DNA from: Endosaccharibacter trunci
Lineage (GTDB): Bacteria > Pseudomonadota > Alphaproteobacteria > Acetobacterales > Acetobacteraceae
Reading direction: 5' to 3'
Length of the DNA stretch: 58,341 nucleotides
Assembly (NCBI GenBank): GCA_024515975.1
Contig: JAMSKV010000018.1
Coordinates: forward strand, 1-58,341
A model generated the notes under the pieces. The model saw only the letters and a list, made by a program, of their open reading frames with translations, searched no databases and was not told the DNA's origin. The position numbers and the translations under genes were made by a program. Shown here piece by piece: positions 35,080-44,646 of the stretch. How positions within the stretch are numbered: position 1 is the stretch's first letter; each line of letters begins with the position of its first letter.

Positions 35080-36095
35080 GCAGCACGGCGGTCGTCGTCG
35101 CCAACCAATATCCGGGCCTGCAGCGTGCGGCGATCCTGATGCTCGCACTGGGCGAGGATCAATGTGCGCAGCTCTTCTCCATGATGCATGAGGAGGAGAT
35201 CAAGGAGATCTCGCTCGCCATGTCTCAACTCGGTAGCGTGTCGGCCCAGGCGGTGGAAACCGTGTGCGCCGATTTCTCGTCGAGCATCACCTCCGCCGGC
35301 ATGCTGGTTGGCTCCTTCGACAGCACCGAACGGCTGTTGCAGAAATCCCTGTCTCGCGAGCGTGCCGCGCAGATCATGGAGGAAATTCGCGGTCCTGCCG
35401 GACGGACCATGTGGGACAAGCTCGGCAACGTGAACGAAGCGGTGCTCGCGAACTATCTCAAGAACGAATACCCGCAGACTGTCGCGGTGGTCCTGGGAAA
35501 GGTCCGTCCGGGCCATGCCGCGCGCGTCCTCAGCCTTCTGCCTGACAGCTTCGCGATGGAAGTCGTCATGCGCATGCTGCGCATGGAAAGCGTGCAGAAG
35601 GATGTGCTCGATAGCGTCGAGAAGACCCTGCGCTCCGAATTCATGTCGAACCTCGCCCGATCCACGCGGCGCGACAGTCACGAGCTCATCGCCGAAATCT
35701 TCAACAATCTCGATCGTCAGGTTGAGAGCCGCTTCATGACGGCGCTGGAGGAACGCAATCGCGAGGCGGCAGAGCGCGTGAAGTCGCTGATGTTCACCTT
35801 CGACGACCTGATCCGTTTGACCCCGGCCGCGGTCGGCAAACTGATGCGTGCGGCGGAAAAGGAAAAGCTGCCGATCGCGCTGAAGGGTGCGTCGGAAGAA
35901 ATCCGCACGCTGTTTCTCAGCACCTTGTCGGAGCGCGCTGCCAAGTTGCTGCGTGACGATATCGCGGCTCTCGGTCCTGTTCGCCTGCGAGACGTCGACG
36001 AGGCCCAGGGCGAGATCGTCCTGCTGGCCAAGGAACTCGGCGCGCAGGGCGAGATCGAGCTGAACGAGCGTGAAGACGAGCAGATGATCGGCTAA
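35076..36095 (+). CDS. fliG: flagellar motor switch protein FliG
   Basis: 339 residues, couples stator torque to the rotor. Markers are QRAAILMLALGEDQCAQLFSMMHEEEIKEISLAM, NYLKNEYPQTVAVVLGKVRPGHAARVLSLLPDSF, the EHPQ-like segment, and the C-terminal charged torque helix (ALKGASEEIRTLFLSTLSERAAKLLRDDI). The ATG overlaps the fliF stop by ATGA. Confidence 0.94.
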   Translation: MSSTAVVVANQYPGLQRAAILMLALGEDQCAQLFSMMHEEEIKEISLAMSQLGSVSAQAVETVCADFSSSITSAGMLVGSFDSTERLLQKSLSRERAAQIMEEIRGPAGRTMWDKLGNVNEAVLANYLKNEYPQTVAVVLGKVRPGHAARVLSLLPDSFAMEVVMRMLRMESVQKDVLDSVEKTLRSEFMSNLARSTRRDSHELIAEIFNNLDRQVESRFMTALEERNREAAERVKSLMFTFDDLIRLTPAAVGKLMRAAEKEKLPIALKGASEEIRTLFLSTLSERAAKLLRDDIAALGPVRLRDVDEAQGEIVLLAKELGAQGEIELNEREDEQMIG

Positions 36096-36775
36096 TGCAA
36101 GGCATGCGCTCCCTCCCAGGCGTGCTGTACGCCGAGGATTTCGACATGCCGTCGGAATCCCCACAGACTCTGGCACCGAACCGCGAGCCGGAACGGCCGG
36201 CAGCCGAACCCGTCGTGCTGGAACCGACATTCAGCCTTGTGGAACTCCAAAGCGCAGCGCAGCGCGCGAGAGAGGAAGGGCGCCTCGAGGAGCGCGAGGA
36301 AACGGCGGTTGGGCTGGAAGCGCGACGAATCGACGCGCTCTCGGCGATTTCCGATGTGCTCCGCCAGTCGCGCGCAGATTGTAGCCGTATCGCCAGTGCG
36401 AGCGCAGCCGATTTGTCGCGTGCCGTTCTGGCCGCCGTTTCCGCCGTTCTTCCTGGTCTCGCCGCCAGCAATGCTCTGGCCGAAACAAAAGATCTTCTCG
36501 ATCTGCTGTTGCCCGCACTGGATGGTGAACCGAAGCTGCAAATTCGGCTAAATCCGACGCTTCTGGAGCCGCTCCGTAACGATTTGGCAACCCTTCCAAT
36601 GGCAGGATCAACGTCGATCGAATGGATCGGGGTCGAGACGATGGAGCCTGGCGACATCAGCGTCAAATGGCAGGATGGCATGATGCTTCGTGATACGGGC
36701 GCTCTGTGTGCTCAGGTCGTGGCGATGGTGTCGAGCGTGCGCGAACAAAACATCTCTTCCGGGAGCGTCTCCTGA
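36095..36775 (+). CDS. fliH: flagellar assembly protein FliH
   Basis: 226 residues, acidic and helical, with a long charged segment (QRAREEGRLEEREETAVGLEARRIDAL) typical of FliH, the negative regulator of the export ATPase FliI. The C-terminal part (EPKLQIRLNPTLLEPLRNDLATLPM, SIEWIGVETMEPGDISVKWQDG) corresponds to the FliI-binding domain. It overlaps fliG by TAATG. Sequence conservation in this family is low, so context carries weight. Confidence 0.82.
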   Translation: MQGMRSLPGVLYAEDFDMPSESPQTLAPNREPERPAAEPVVLEPTFSLVELQSAAQRAREEGRLEEREETAVGLEARRIDALSAISDVLRQSRADCSRIASASAADLSRAVLAAVSAVLPGLAASNALAETKDLLDLLLPALDGEPKLQIRLNPTLLEPLRNDLATLPMAGSTSIEWIGVETMEPGDISVKWQDGMMLRDTGALCAQVVAMVSSVREQNISSGSVS

Positions 36776-36776
36776 C

Positions 36777-37100
36777 ATGACCACGGACGTCGAACTTACC
36801 GAACTCCCCGAGACCAGCGTCCTGACCGAAACCGGTATTCCCCGCAATGCGCAGGATCTGGAAGCAGTCTACGATATTCCTGTCACCGTCAGCGCCGTGC
36901 TGGGCAAGACCACCATGCAGGTGAGCCAACTCCTCAAGCTTGGCCGCGGCGCCGTGGTGGAGCTTGACCGTAAACTCGGCGAAGCGATCGATATCTACGT
37001 CAACAATCGCCTGATCGCCCGCGGCGAGGTCGTGATGGTCGACGACAACCGCCTCGGCGTCACCATGACGGAAATCATCAAGTCCGAGCGCGGTTTCTGA
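36777..37100 (+). CDS. fliN: flagellar motor switch protein FliN
   Basis: 107 residues. The SpoA domain is complete: VYDIPVTVSAVLGKTTMQVSQLLKLGRGAVVELDRKLGEAIDIYVNNRLIARGEVVMVDDNRLGVTMTEII. It forms the C-ring with FliG and a FliM encoded elsewhere. ATG 36777 directly follows the fliH stop. Confidence 0.95.
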   Translation: MTTDVELTELPETSVLTETGIPRNAQDLEAVYDIPVTVSAVLGKTTMQVSQLLKLGRGAVVELDRKLGEAIDIYVNNRLIARGEVVMVDDNRLGVTMTEIIKSERGF

Positions 37101-37102
37101 TC

Positions 37103-38449
37103 ATGCGCGTGTTGATCGTAGGGTCTCTGGGCGGCGAGTTGGGGCGGGCGGCACAGATCGCTACGGCCCGGGGCGCCGAGCTGGACCAGGTCGATGACGT
37201 GCAGGGCTGCCTTTCCCGGCTGCGTCGCGACGCGCGCGTTAACCTGGTGCTGTGCGAGCTGGGCCAGCCGATCGGTGAGCTGGTGCGCGGTCTCGGCCGC
37301 GAACGGATTGCCGTTCCGGTCGTCGCTTGCGGCCAGGAGACGGACCCGGAGGCCGCCGTGCAGGCGGTTCGGGACGGCGCGCAGGATTTTCTGCCGCTTC
37401 CCCCGGACCCCGAGCTGATCGCGGCTATTCTGGAAGCGGCGTCCGGCGAAACCCATGCCTTGATTGCGCGCGATCCCGCGATGTTGGCGACTATACGCCG
37501 CGCCGAGCAGATCGCCCGGTCCGATGCCTCCATTCTCATCACGGGAGAGTCTGGTACGGGTAAGGAAATTCTTGCCCGCCACATCCATCGCCGCTCGCGT
37601 CGCGCCTCCGGTCCGTTCATTGCCCTGAACTGCGCAGCGATTCCGGAACAGCTCCTGGAAAGCGAGCTTTTCGGTCACGAGAAGGGCGCGTTCTCCGGCG
37701 CGCTGGCGCGACGGATCGGCCGGTTTGAGGCCGCTTCGGGCGGCACGCTCCTGCTCGACGAGATCAGCGAAATGGATGTGAGGCTGCAGGCCAAGCTTCT
37801 GCGCGCCATTCAGGAGCGCGAGATCGACCGTCTCGGCGGCTCCGCGCCGGTGCCGGTGGATGTGCGTATCTTGGCGACCAGCAACCGCGATATGCGAGAA
37901 GAGGCCAGCTCGGGACGGTTCCGGGAGGATCTCTATTTCCGTCTCAACGTCGTCGGACTCGACATTCCACCTTTGCGCGACCGTCCCGGCGATATCGGCG
38001 TGCTCGCCGCGCATTACGTTCGCCATTATGCCCAGGCCAACGGCCTGGATGCGCCATCGCTTCCCGATGAAACCGTTGCCCGTCTTCTTCGGCACGAATG
38101 GCGCGGCAATGTGCGTGAACTCGAGAACATGATGCATCGCGCGGTGCTTCTGGCCGAACAGGGCCAGATTGATGCCGCCCATCTCGGCTTGTCGCCGACG
38201 CCTGCAGCCGCCATTCGTCCCGCCTCGGCTGACGGCGCGGCGCCCTCGGGCGTGTCTGCCCTCGTCGGTCAGCGCATGGATGCGGTTGAACAGGCACTGA
38301 TCCTGGAGACGCTGAGCAGCACGGCCGGGAACCGCACCCATGCCGCCACCATTTTGGGCATCTCCATCCGCGCTCTCCGCAACAAGCTGCGCGACTACGC
38401 GAACCAGGGCGTATGCGTCCCGCCACCCATGGCCGGGATGGTGGCGTAA
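37103..38449 (+). CDS. flbD: sigma-54-dependent flagellar regulator, FlbD-like
   Basis: 448 residues. The N-terminal receiver-like domain lacks the acidic pocket (MRVLIVGSLGG) and has Glu in place of the phosphorylated Asp (NLVLCELG). The AAA+ domain has GESGTGKE (Walker A), GGTLLLDEI (Walker B) and REDLYFRLNVV, and the sigma-54 contact loop reads GAFSGA instead of GAFTGA. A Fis-type HTH closes the protein (GNRTHAATILGISIRALRNKLRDY). It is expected to switch on late flagellar genes in the absence of phosphorylation, as FlbD does in Caulobacter. Confidence 0.88.
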   Translation: MRVLIVGSLGGELGRAAQIATARGAELDQVDDVQGCLSRLRRDARVNLVLCELGQPIGELVRGLGRERIAVPVVACGQETDPEAAVQAVRDGAQDFLPLPPDPELIAAILEAASGETHALIARDPAMLATIRRAEQIARSDASILITGESGTGKEILARHIHRRSRRASGPFIALNCAAIPEQLLESELFGHEKGAFSGALARRIGRFEAASGGTLLLDEISEMDVRLQAKLLRAIQEREIDRLGGSAPVPVDVRILATSNRDMREEASSGRFREDLYFRLNVVGLDIPPLRDRPGDIGVLAAHYVRHYAQANGLDAPSLPDETVARLLRHEWRGNVRELENMMHRAVLLAEQGQIDAAHLGLSPTPAAAIRPASADGAAPSGVSALVGQRMDAVEQALILETLSSTAGNRTHAATILGISIRALRNKLRDYANQGVCVPPPMAGMVA

Positions 38450-40576
38450 GTGAGCGAAACCGCTGTCGCCACCGCTGTCGAGCCCCGTCGCGGGTTCGCC
38501 ATGCCGAAGCTCGCTCTGCCGGGCGGACGCTGGCGCAACTACGTGCCGGGCACCGATATCGGCCTGGCGCTGGCGGTTGTGGTCCTGCTTTCGATCCTGA
38601 TCCTGCCGTTGCCAACCATGGTGCTGGACATGGGCCTGGCCCTGTCCGTCACCGCCTCGGTGCTGGTGCTGATGGTGGCCTTGTTCCTGCGCCGCCCACT
38701 CGATTTCACGTCGTTTCCGACCCTGCTTCTGCTCACGACCCTGTTGCGTCTATCGCTCGAGGTCGCCACGACCCGGCTGATCCTCAGCCACGGCAGCGAA
38801 GGTCCCACCGCCGCAGGCCACGTGGTTGCCGCGTTCGGTGGCTTCCTGATGGGTGGCGACGTCGTGATCGGCATCATCCTGTTCATCATTCTGCTGGTGG
38901 TGAACTTTATGGTTATCACCAAGGGCTCCGGCCGCATTGCCGAAGTGGCTGCGCGCTTCAGCCTCGATGCCATGCCCGGCAAGCAGATGGCGATCGATGC
39001 GGAATTGTCCGCCGGCGCCATCACGGACAAGGTCGCCCGCCTGCGCCGTCGCGAATTGGAGGAAGAAAGCGGTTTCTACGGCGCCATGGATGGTGCAGCG
39101 AAGTTCGTGCGCGGCGACGCGATCGCTTCCCTTTTGATCACGGTGATCAACATCATTGGCGGCCTCGCGATCGGTGTCGGTCAGCACGGCATGGCGTTCG
39201 CCGACGCAGCCTCCACTTTCACCACGCTGACGGTCGGCGACGGCCTAGTGTCTCAGATCCCTGCCCTTCTGGTGTCCACCGCGTCTGGCATCGTCGTCAC
39301 CAAAGGCGGTACGGAGGGCGCGGCCGATGCCGCCCTGGTCCGTCAGCTTGGCGGCAACCCGAAGCCAATGGCCATGGCTGCCGGTGCGGCCCTCCTGCTC
39401 GCACTGATGCCCGGGCTGCCGGCGCTTCCGTTTCTCGGGCTGGCCGGTCTGGCCGGCGCTGGCGCATGGTTCCGGCACAAGACACCGGTGAAAGTGGAAG
39501 CTGAGGACGAGGCAGCGTCGATCGTGTCCAGCGCGCCCAGCGAACCGCCGATCGCCGAAGCCATGCGGATCGACATGATCCGTCTCGAGCTCGGCTACGG
39601 TCTGTTACCCCTGGCAGGCGGTGAACAGCCGAGACTGACCGAGCAGATCAAGGCCCTGCGGCGGACCATCGCCAGCGAGATGGGCTTCGTGCTGCCGCCG
39701 GTGCGCATACAAGACAACATGCAGCTCGGCGCCGATCATTATTCCATCCGCGTCAAGGAGATCGAGGCCGCCAAAGGCATGCTGCGTCCGAACGCCTTTC
39801 TGGTGATGGATCCGCGCGGCGGCGTGCCGGATCTGCCCGGCGAACGCACGACGGAGCCCGCTTTCGGTCTGGCCGCGCTCTGGGTGGACGCATCGCATCG
39901 CGAGGAAGCGATGTTCCGAGGCTGCACTGTGGTCGATCCGGTCAGCGTTCTCACCACGCATCTGACCGAGACCGTGCGCGAAACCATGGCCGAGCTGCTG
40001 TCTTATTCCGAGACCCAGAAGCTGCTGGACGAATTGCCGCGCGAGCAACAGAAGCTCGTCGCCGACCTGATCCCGTCGCAAATTTCCACAGGCGCCGTGC
40101 AACGGGTGTTGCAAGGCTTGCTGGCCGAACGCATCTCCATCCGCGACCTGCCGACCATTCTGGAAGGGCTGCAGGAAGCCTGCGGAAACGGCATCCGCGC
40201 AGTGCCGTTGCTGGTCGCGCATGTGCGTGCGCGGCTGGCGCGCCAGATCAGCGACTCGCTGGTCGGGCCGGCCGGCTATATTCCGCTGATTCCGCTGTCG
40301 CCGGAATGGGAGGAGGCTTTCCTCGACAGTCTGGTCGGGCCGCACGAAGATCGCCAGCTCGCCATGGCGCCTAGTCGTCTCAATGATTTCATCGGACGTT
40401 TGCGTTCCGCCCTTGATGCTGCAAGCGCAGCGGGCGAAGTGCCCGTGATCCTCACGAGTTCCGGCATTCGCGCGCCGGTGCGCGCGATTGTGGAACGGCT
40501 ACGTCCGGCGACAGCGGTGCTGTCGCAGGCGGAGATCTTCCCGCGTGCGCGCATCCGCACGATCGGGACGATCTGA
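38450..40576 (+). CDS. flhA: flagellar biosynthesis protein FlhA
   Basis: 708 residues, core membrane component of the flagellar type III export gate. Eight hydrophobic helices fill the first 330 residues, including MVLDMGLALSVTASVLVLMVALFLRRPLDFTSFPTLLLLTTLLRLSLEVATTRLIL, and the FHIPEP-type loop reads ARFSLDAMPGKQMAIDAELSAGAI. The cytoplasmic nonameric-ring domain begins near residue 370 (MRIDMIRLELGYGLLPL). The start is GTG immediately after the flbD stop. Confidence 0.95.
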   Translation: MSETAVATAVEPRRGFAMPKLALPGGRWRNYVPGTDIGLALAVVVLLSILILPLPTMVLDMGLALSVTASVLVLMVALFLRRPLDFTSFPTLLLLTTLLRLSLEVATTRLILSHGSEGPTAAGHVVAAFGGFLMGGDVVIGIILFIILLVVNFMVITKGSGRIAEVAARFSLDAMPGKQMAIDAELSAGAITDKVARLRRRELEEESGFYGAMDGAAKFVRGDAIASLLITVINIIGGLAIGVGQHGMAFADAASTFTTLTVGDGLVSQIPALLVSTASGIVVTKGGTEGAADAALVRQLGGNPKPMAMAAGAALLLALMPGLPALPFLGLAGLAGAGAWFRHKTPVKVEAEDEAASIVSSAPSEPPIAEAMRIDMIRLELGYGLLPLAGGEQPRLTEQIKALRRTIASEMGFVLPPVRIQDNMQLGADHYSIRVKEIEAAKGMLRPNAFLVMDPRGGVPDLPGERTTEPAFGLAALWVDASHREEAMFRGCTVVDPVSVLTTHLTETVRETMAELLSYSETQKLLDELPREQQKLVADLIPSQISTGAVQRVLQGLLAERISIRDLPTILEGLQEACGNGIRAVPLLVAHVRARLARQISDSLVGPAGYIPLIPLSPEWEEAFLDSLVGPHEDRQLAMAPSRLNDFIGRLRSALDAASAAGEVPVILTSSGIRAPVRAIVERLRPATAVLSQAEIFPRARIRTIGTI

Positions 40577-40588
40577 AAGTGACCTTCC

Positions 40589-41656
40589 ATGCGGATTAAA
40601 CTGTTCCGCGCTGCTACCATCGCCCTGGCGATGGCGGAAATCAGGGATGCGCTCGGCCTCGATGCGTTGATCCTCGACACCGTCCGGATCGAGGGCGGCG
40701 TCGAGATCACGGCCGCCCTGGAAGAGGAAGAGCAGGAAGACGACGCCTTCTCGCCGCTGCCGGGCGTCATTGCATTCGGAGAGGATGCAAAGGTCGCGGA
40801 ATCCGCGCCGCTGCCTGTCGTCCAGCCCTGGGCTCGCCACAATCTGCCACCGGAAATCGAACGCGCGCTCTCGCAGGAGCCAGTCGAGGCTGTATGCCAG
40901 CGTCTGTTCCGCTTCGCTCCCCTGCCGTTGTCCCAAGGCGCGCCTCCGCTCATGCTGGTCGGACCGCCCGGGTCGGGCAAAACCCTGACGATTGCGAAGC
41001 TCGCTACGAAGCTGGTGCTCGCCGGACAGACCCCCCTCGTCGTCACGGCGGACGAGCGGCGTGCAGGCGCGGTGGAACAGCTGGCAGGCTTCACGCGGCT
41101 GCTCGGCCTGACCCTGATTGCCGCGGGCCGGCCGGAAACACTGGCGCGGGCCCTGTCGCGCCGGGTCGATGGGGCGCCGGTTCTGATCGATGCTCCCGGT
41201 CTCGATTTCGACGATCCGTTACAGAACGGCCTGATGGCCGAGCTTCTTGCTGCCGCCAGGGCGGCGCCGGTTCTGGTGTTGCCTTGCGGGATCGATCCTC
41301 TGGAAGCGGCCGAAACCGCCCAGGCGGCCGCGGACCATGGCGCACGCCATCTGCTGGCAACGCGCCTCGATCGGCGCGGCCGGCTGGGTGGTATCCTTTC
41401 TGCCGCACGCGCGGGCGATCTGGCGTTGACCGAAGCAGGCATCGCGGCCGCCGTCGCGAATGGCCTCGAAATCCTTTCGGCCGAGACGATCGCGCGTCGG
41501 CTCGCTTCCGATGCCGTACCGGACCACGACCGGATCGTCCCACCGGGCGAGATCGTTCCATTCCGCCGCGTCCAGCACGGCACCAACGTCCTTTCCGCCC
41601 ATATCGCAGCGCAGGCCGGCAGCAACCGGATGGCATCCTGGAAGAAACCGTCATGA
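40589..41656 (+). CDS. flhF: flagellar SRP-like GTPase FlhF
   Basis: 355 residues. A short N-terminal domain (MRIKLFRAATIALAMAEIRDALGLDALIL) and an NG GTPase domain with MLVGPPGSGKTLTIAKLATKLVL, ADERRAGAVEQLAGFTRLLG, and DAPGLDFDDP in the G3 position. FlhF fixes the number and polar site of flagella together with FlhG, which follows with a 4 bp overlap. The G3 Asp is retained, but the GTP-specificity motif is less clear (TRLDRRGRLGG). Confidence 0.87.
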   Translation: MRIKLFRAATIALAMAEIRDALGLDALILDTVRIEGGVEITAALEEEEQEDDAFSPLPGVIAFGEDAKVAESAPLPVVQPWARHNLPPEIERALSQEPVEAVCQRLFRFAPLPLSQGAPPLMLVGPPGSGKTLTIAKLATKLVLAGQTPLVVTADERRAGAVEQLAGFTRLLGLTLIAAGRPETLARALSRRVDGAPVLIDAPGLDFDDPLQNGLMAELLAAARAAPVLVLPCGIDPLEAAETAQAAADHGARHLLATRLDRRGRLGGILSAARAGDLALTEAGIAAAVANGLEILSAETIARRLASDAVPDHDRIVPPGEIVPFRRVQHGTNVLSAHIAAQAGSNRMASWKKPS

Positions 41657-42507
41657 TGGATACGACGCATGTAACGGTCCCGGCGCCGCGAGAGGCCCGG
41701 ACGCCGGCTCCCGCCTTCGTTTCGACGCCGCAAACCGGCCATCGCGTCGTTGCGGTGGCCTCGGGAAAAGGCGGCGTCGGCAAGACTTGGTTGTCGATCG
41801 CCCTTGCTCAAAGTCTCGCCATGCGCGGGCGTCGTGTCCTGCTGGTGGATTGCGATCTTGGTCTCGCCAATGTCGACATCCAGCTCGGCCTGATGCCGGA
41901 GCACGATCTGACGGCGATCTTGGCCGGGCGACGCACCATTCCGGATGTGATCCTGACCCATAAGGATCCCGAACTGGCGAGTGCGGCGTTCGACATTCTG
42001 CCCGGGCGGTCGGGTGCCGCGTCGATGGCGTCGCTCGACGTCGCCGTGCTCGGACGCCTGCTCCAGGCCCTCCGCCGCCTGCAAGGCTACGACACGGTGC
42101 TGCTCGATCTCGGCGCCGGTATCGATGCCGCGACCCGTTTCCTGTCCGCTTCAGCCGATACGCTGGTGGTGATCTCCACCGATGAACCCACCGCCCTGGC
42201 CGATGCCTACGCCGTGCTGAAACTGCATGCGCGCGATCGCAAGGCGCGTGACACAGGGACGGCCCCACCTGATGTCCGTCTGGTCATCAACCAGTGCACC
42301 ACTCAGAGCAGTGGCCGGCGCACCTACGATGCGCTGGCGCGTGCTTGCGAGACCTTTCTGGGTGCGGCACCGGTTCTGGCGGGCGTGATCCGCCGCGACA
42401 GCCACGTGCCGGATTCTATCCGCCGTCAGACCACCGTCTTGAGCCGACATCCGCATGGTCAAGTCGCGGGAGACATTGCCCGCGTCGCCACCATGCTGTT
42501 GCGATGA
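41653..42507 (+). CDS. flhG: flagellar number regulator FlhG (FleN), MinD/ParA-like ATPase
   Basis: 284 residues. The deviant Walker A is ASGKGGVGKTWLSIALA, followed by VLLVDCDLGLANVDIQLGLMP and DTVLLDLGAGIDAATRFLSASADTLVVISTDEPTALADAYAVLK, all characteristic of FleN/FlhG. It antagonises FlhF to limit flagellar number. Two ATGs (41653, 41656) are in frame and the first overlaps the flhF stop. The pair suggests polar flagellation. Confidence 0.9.
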   Translation: MMDTTHVTVPAPREARTPAPAFVSTPQTGHRVVAVASGKGGVGKTWLSIALAQSLAMRGRRVLLVDCDLGLANVDIQLGLMPEHDLTAILAGRRTIPDVILTHKDPELASAAFDILPGRSGAASMASLDVAVLGRLLQALRRLQGYDTVLLDLGAGIDAATRFLSASADTLVVISTDEPTALADAYAVLKLHARDRKARDTGTAPPDVRLVINQCTTQSSGRRTYDALARACETFLGAAPVLAGVIRRDSHVPDSIRRQTTVLSRHPHGQVAGDIARVATMLLR

Positions 42508-42636
42508 CGACCCACAAGGGTGATCCACGACACTGAGATGCAACCTTTCGGTCTGTTCGAACGATGGTTTGGCATGATGTGCCCGGAAACCCCGCTCGTT
42601 TCGTATCGGTGCGCTCCGGATGGCGGAAACTCAACC

Positions 42637-42759
42637 ATGTTCGATCGCTGGCTCAAGATGACGCTCCGGAAGCGCTACGATGAGGCACTGGATGAGCCTG
42701 TGCCGCACGACCTGTTGGCGATCCTCGGCGAGCCGCCGTACTCGCACAACGAACACTGA
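42637..42759 (+). CDS. very small NepR-like protein (possible anti-sigma factor)
   Basis: From ATG 42637 the product is 40 residues: MFDRWLKMTLRKRYDEALDEPVPHDLLAIL and a short tail. The pattern LRKxYDxxxDEPVPxxLLxxL resembles NepR, the anti-sigma factor of the alphaproteobacterial general stress response (LRxxYDxVxxEPVPDRxxxLL). The open frame begins at 42520, but the earlier part is not NepR-like; GGCGGAA precedes ATG 42637. No phyR or ecfG is nearby, so the role is unproven. Confidence 0.45.
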   Translation: MFDRWLKMTLRKRYDEALDEPVPHDLLAILGEPPYSHNEH

Positions 42760-42812
42760 ACCCGATTTTGTGCTAGAACGGCCGCGATCCAACAGGCGGT
42801 CGGAACACGTAC

Positions 42813-43661
42813 ATGAAGGTCAGTGTCGTTCAGCTGTCGCCCGGCAGCGACAAAAGCCACAATATTTCCCACGCTGAAACTTACGTTGGACGGGTTGTTC
42901 GGCAGGATCATCCTGACCTTGTGGTTCTGCCCGAAGTCTGGACCTGCCTGGGGGGAACCACGGAGCAGAAATTCGCCGCCGCCGAAGATATCCCGTCGGT
43001 CGGGAGCACCGACGGGGGCGGCGACGCAATTGCTGCGGTCCGGCGTATGGCGCGCGAGCATGGTATCTTCGTGCATGCCGGCTCCATGGCGGAAAGGGGC
43101 GGCGACCGGTTGTTGAATACGTCCGTCGTCATCTCACCGGATGGCACCCTCCTCGCCCGCTACAGCAAGATGCATCTGTTCGACATCATGACACCGAGCG
43201 GTCTGGGGTATCGAGAGAGCGATACCTATCGAGCCGGCGAGGAGGTCGTCAGCGTATCAATCGAGGGCCGCTTCGGCCGCATCCGTCTTGGCCTGGCGAT
43301 CTGCTACGACATCAGATTTGGCGAATTGTTTCGAAAATTGCGGGAGCAAGGCGCCGATCTGATTGTTCTGCCGGCCGCTTTCACGGTGGAAACCGGCTCG
43401 GCGCACTGGGAAACCCTCGTGCGTGCCAGGGCGATCGAGACGCAGTGCTGGGTGGCGGCAGCGGGAACCGTCGGTGCGCATCAGGATGCGGACGGCGGCA
43501 CGCGATATACCTTTGGCCATTCCATGATCGTCGACCCCTGGGGTGCGATCGTGGCACAGGCCTCGAGCGGCCCGGGCGTCGCATCGGCTTTCGTTGACGC
43601 CGCGCTCACCCAGCGCATACGGAGCGCGATTCCGGTCGCAGAGCACCGACGTCTGCGATGA
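42813..43661 (+). CDS. carbon-nitrogen hydrolase (NIT1/NIT2-like amidase)
   Basis: 282 residues of the nitrilase superfamily. The catalytic triad is visible: Glu in DLVVLPEVW, Lys in [11 protein letters not shown] and Cys in [10 protein letters not shown]. The HLFD and RFGELFRKL blocks are those of deaminated-glutathione amidase/omega-amidase (NIT1/NIT2) proteins, so repair of deaminated glutathione or 2-oxo-acid amides is the probable role. The stop overlaps nadK by ATGA. Confidence 0.88.
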   Translation: MKVSVVQLSPGSDKSHNISHAETYVGRVVRQDHPDLVVLPEVWTCLGGTTEQKFAAAEDIPSVGSTDGGGDAIAAVRRMAREHGIFVHAGSMAERGGDRLLNTSVVISPDGTLLARYSKMHLFDIMTPSGLGYRESDTYRAGEEVVSVSIEGRFGRIRLGLAICYDIRFGELFRKLREQGADLIVLPAAFTVETGSAHWETLVRARAIETQCWVAAAGTVGAHQDADGGTRYTFGHSMIVDPWGAIVAQASSGPGVASAFVDAALTQRIRSAIPVAEHRRLR

Positions 43662-44479
43662 GCCAGCCCATACGCGCGACCGAGGTGCGAACCTCCCCCT
43701 GGCCGGCCGGTACTGTGCTGACTCGTCTGGCGTTCGTGGCCGCCCCGAACGAACTGGCCGAAACTTGCGCCGCTCAACTTACCCGTCGCTATGGCAACGT
43801 CCCTGTGGAGGAGGCAGAGGTCGTGGTGTGCCTGGGCGGTGACGGCTTTATGTTGGAGACGCTGCATACGGTGTTGCACCGGGACATCCCGGTCTACGGC
43901 ATCAATTGCGGCTCGGTGGGCTTTTTGATGAATCCGCTTTGCGAGGACGATCTCCCTGAGCGGCTGGTGCGCACGCAAGCGGCGGTTCTGCATCCGCTGC
44001 GGATGCATGCGGTCACGCACTCGGGTCTGGTCGAAGAAGCGCTCGCCTTGAACGACGTGTTCCTGTTTCGCCAGACGCGGCAGGCTGCCAAGATTCAGAT
44101 CGTGGTCGATGGGAGAGTGCGGTTGGAGGAATTGGTCTGCGACGGCATTCTGATTTCGACTCCGGCAGGCTCGACCGCCTACAACCTGTCCGCGCATGGA
44201 CCCATCGTGCCGCTATCGTCGGACCTGCTGCCGTTGACGCCGATCAGCGCGTTCCGCCCCCGACGCTGGCGCGGTGCGCTGCTTCCGAGCTCGGCGGATG
44301 TCGAGTTTAAGATCATCGAAGTGGATAAGAGACCGGTCGCGGCGGTGGCGGATTTCACCGAGGTTCGGGACGTGGTCTCAGTGGCGATCAGCGAGGACCG
44401 GAGCTTGCGGACCGTCGTCCTCTTCGATCCGGATCAGAGCCTGTCGGAGCGTATCCTGGTCGAGCAGTTTACCGTCTGA
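43658..44479 (+). CDS. nadK: NAD kinase
   Basis: 273 residues, phosphorylates NAD to NADP. The NAD-kinase signature GGDG is in [15 protein letters not shown], followed by [14 protein letters not shown], the ALNDV block (NE/D-type motif) and [23 protein letters not shown]. It overlaps the amidase gene and is followed by a strong hairpin shared with the converging ctrA gene. Confidence 0.94.
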   Translation: MSQPIRATEVRTSPWPAGTVLTRLAFVAAPNELAETCAAQLTRRYGNVPVEEAEVVVCLGGDGFMLETLHTVLHRDIPVYGINCGSVGFLMNPLCEDDLPERLVRTQAAVLHPLRMHAVTHSGLVEEALALNDVFLFRQTRQAAKIQIVVDGRVRLEELVCDGILISTPAGSTAYNLSAHGPIVPLSSDLLPLTPISAFRPRRWRGALLPSSADVEFKIIEVDKRPVAAVADFTEVRDVVSVAISEDRSLRTVVLFDPDQSLSERILVEQFTV

Positions 44480-44481
44480 CT

Positions 44482-44549
44482 GTGCCCGATGTGGTCGGCG
44501 GGTGGGCCAGGGGCCGGTCGCCGACCACATGCCGGTCGCAGATGGGCAC
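44482..44549. terminator. strong nested hairpin between nadK and ctrA
   Basis: ATGTGGTCGGCG at 44489-44500 pairs perfectly with 44519-44530 across an 18-base spacer, and an outer GTGCCC/GGGCAC pair at 44482-44487 and 44544-44549 extends it. It lies just after the nadK stop and downstream of the converging ctrA gene, so it probably ends both transcripts. No long T-run follows. Confidence 0.6.
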
Positions 44550-44646
44550 GCATCGTCGCCGGCGACCGGAATGTGCGTAGGCGGATGCGTGCCGACAACA
44601 GGGATCTCACGCATCGAGAAGCATTGCTGCCATGACAAGGCGGCGT

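Noticed and set aside
34557-36230. 557-codon minus-strand open frame over fliF, fliG and fliH
   Set aside because: Antisense shadow; the plus-strand genes are unmistakable.
40276-42084. 602-codon minus-strand open frame over flhF and flhG
   Set aside because: Shadow of real genes; Ser/Arg/Pro-rich with no recognisable domain.
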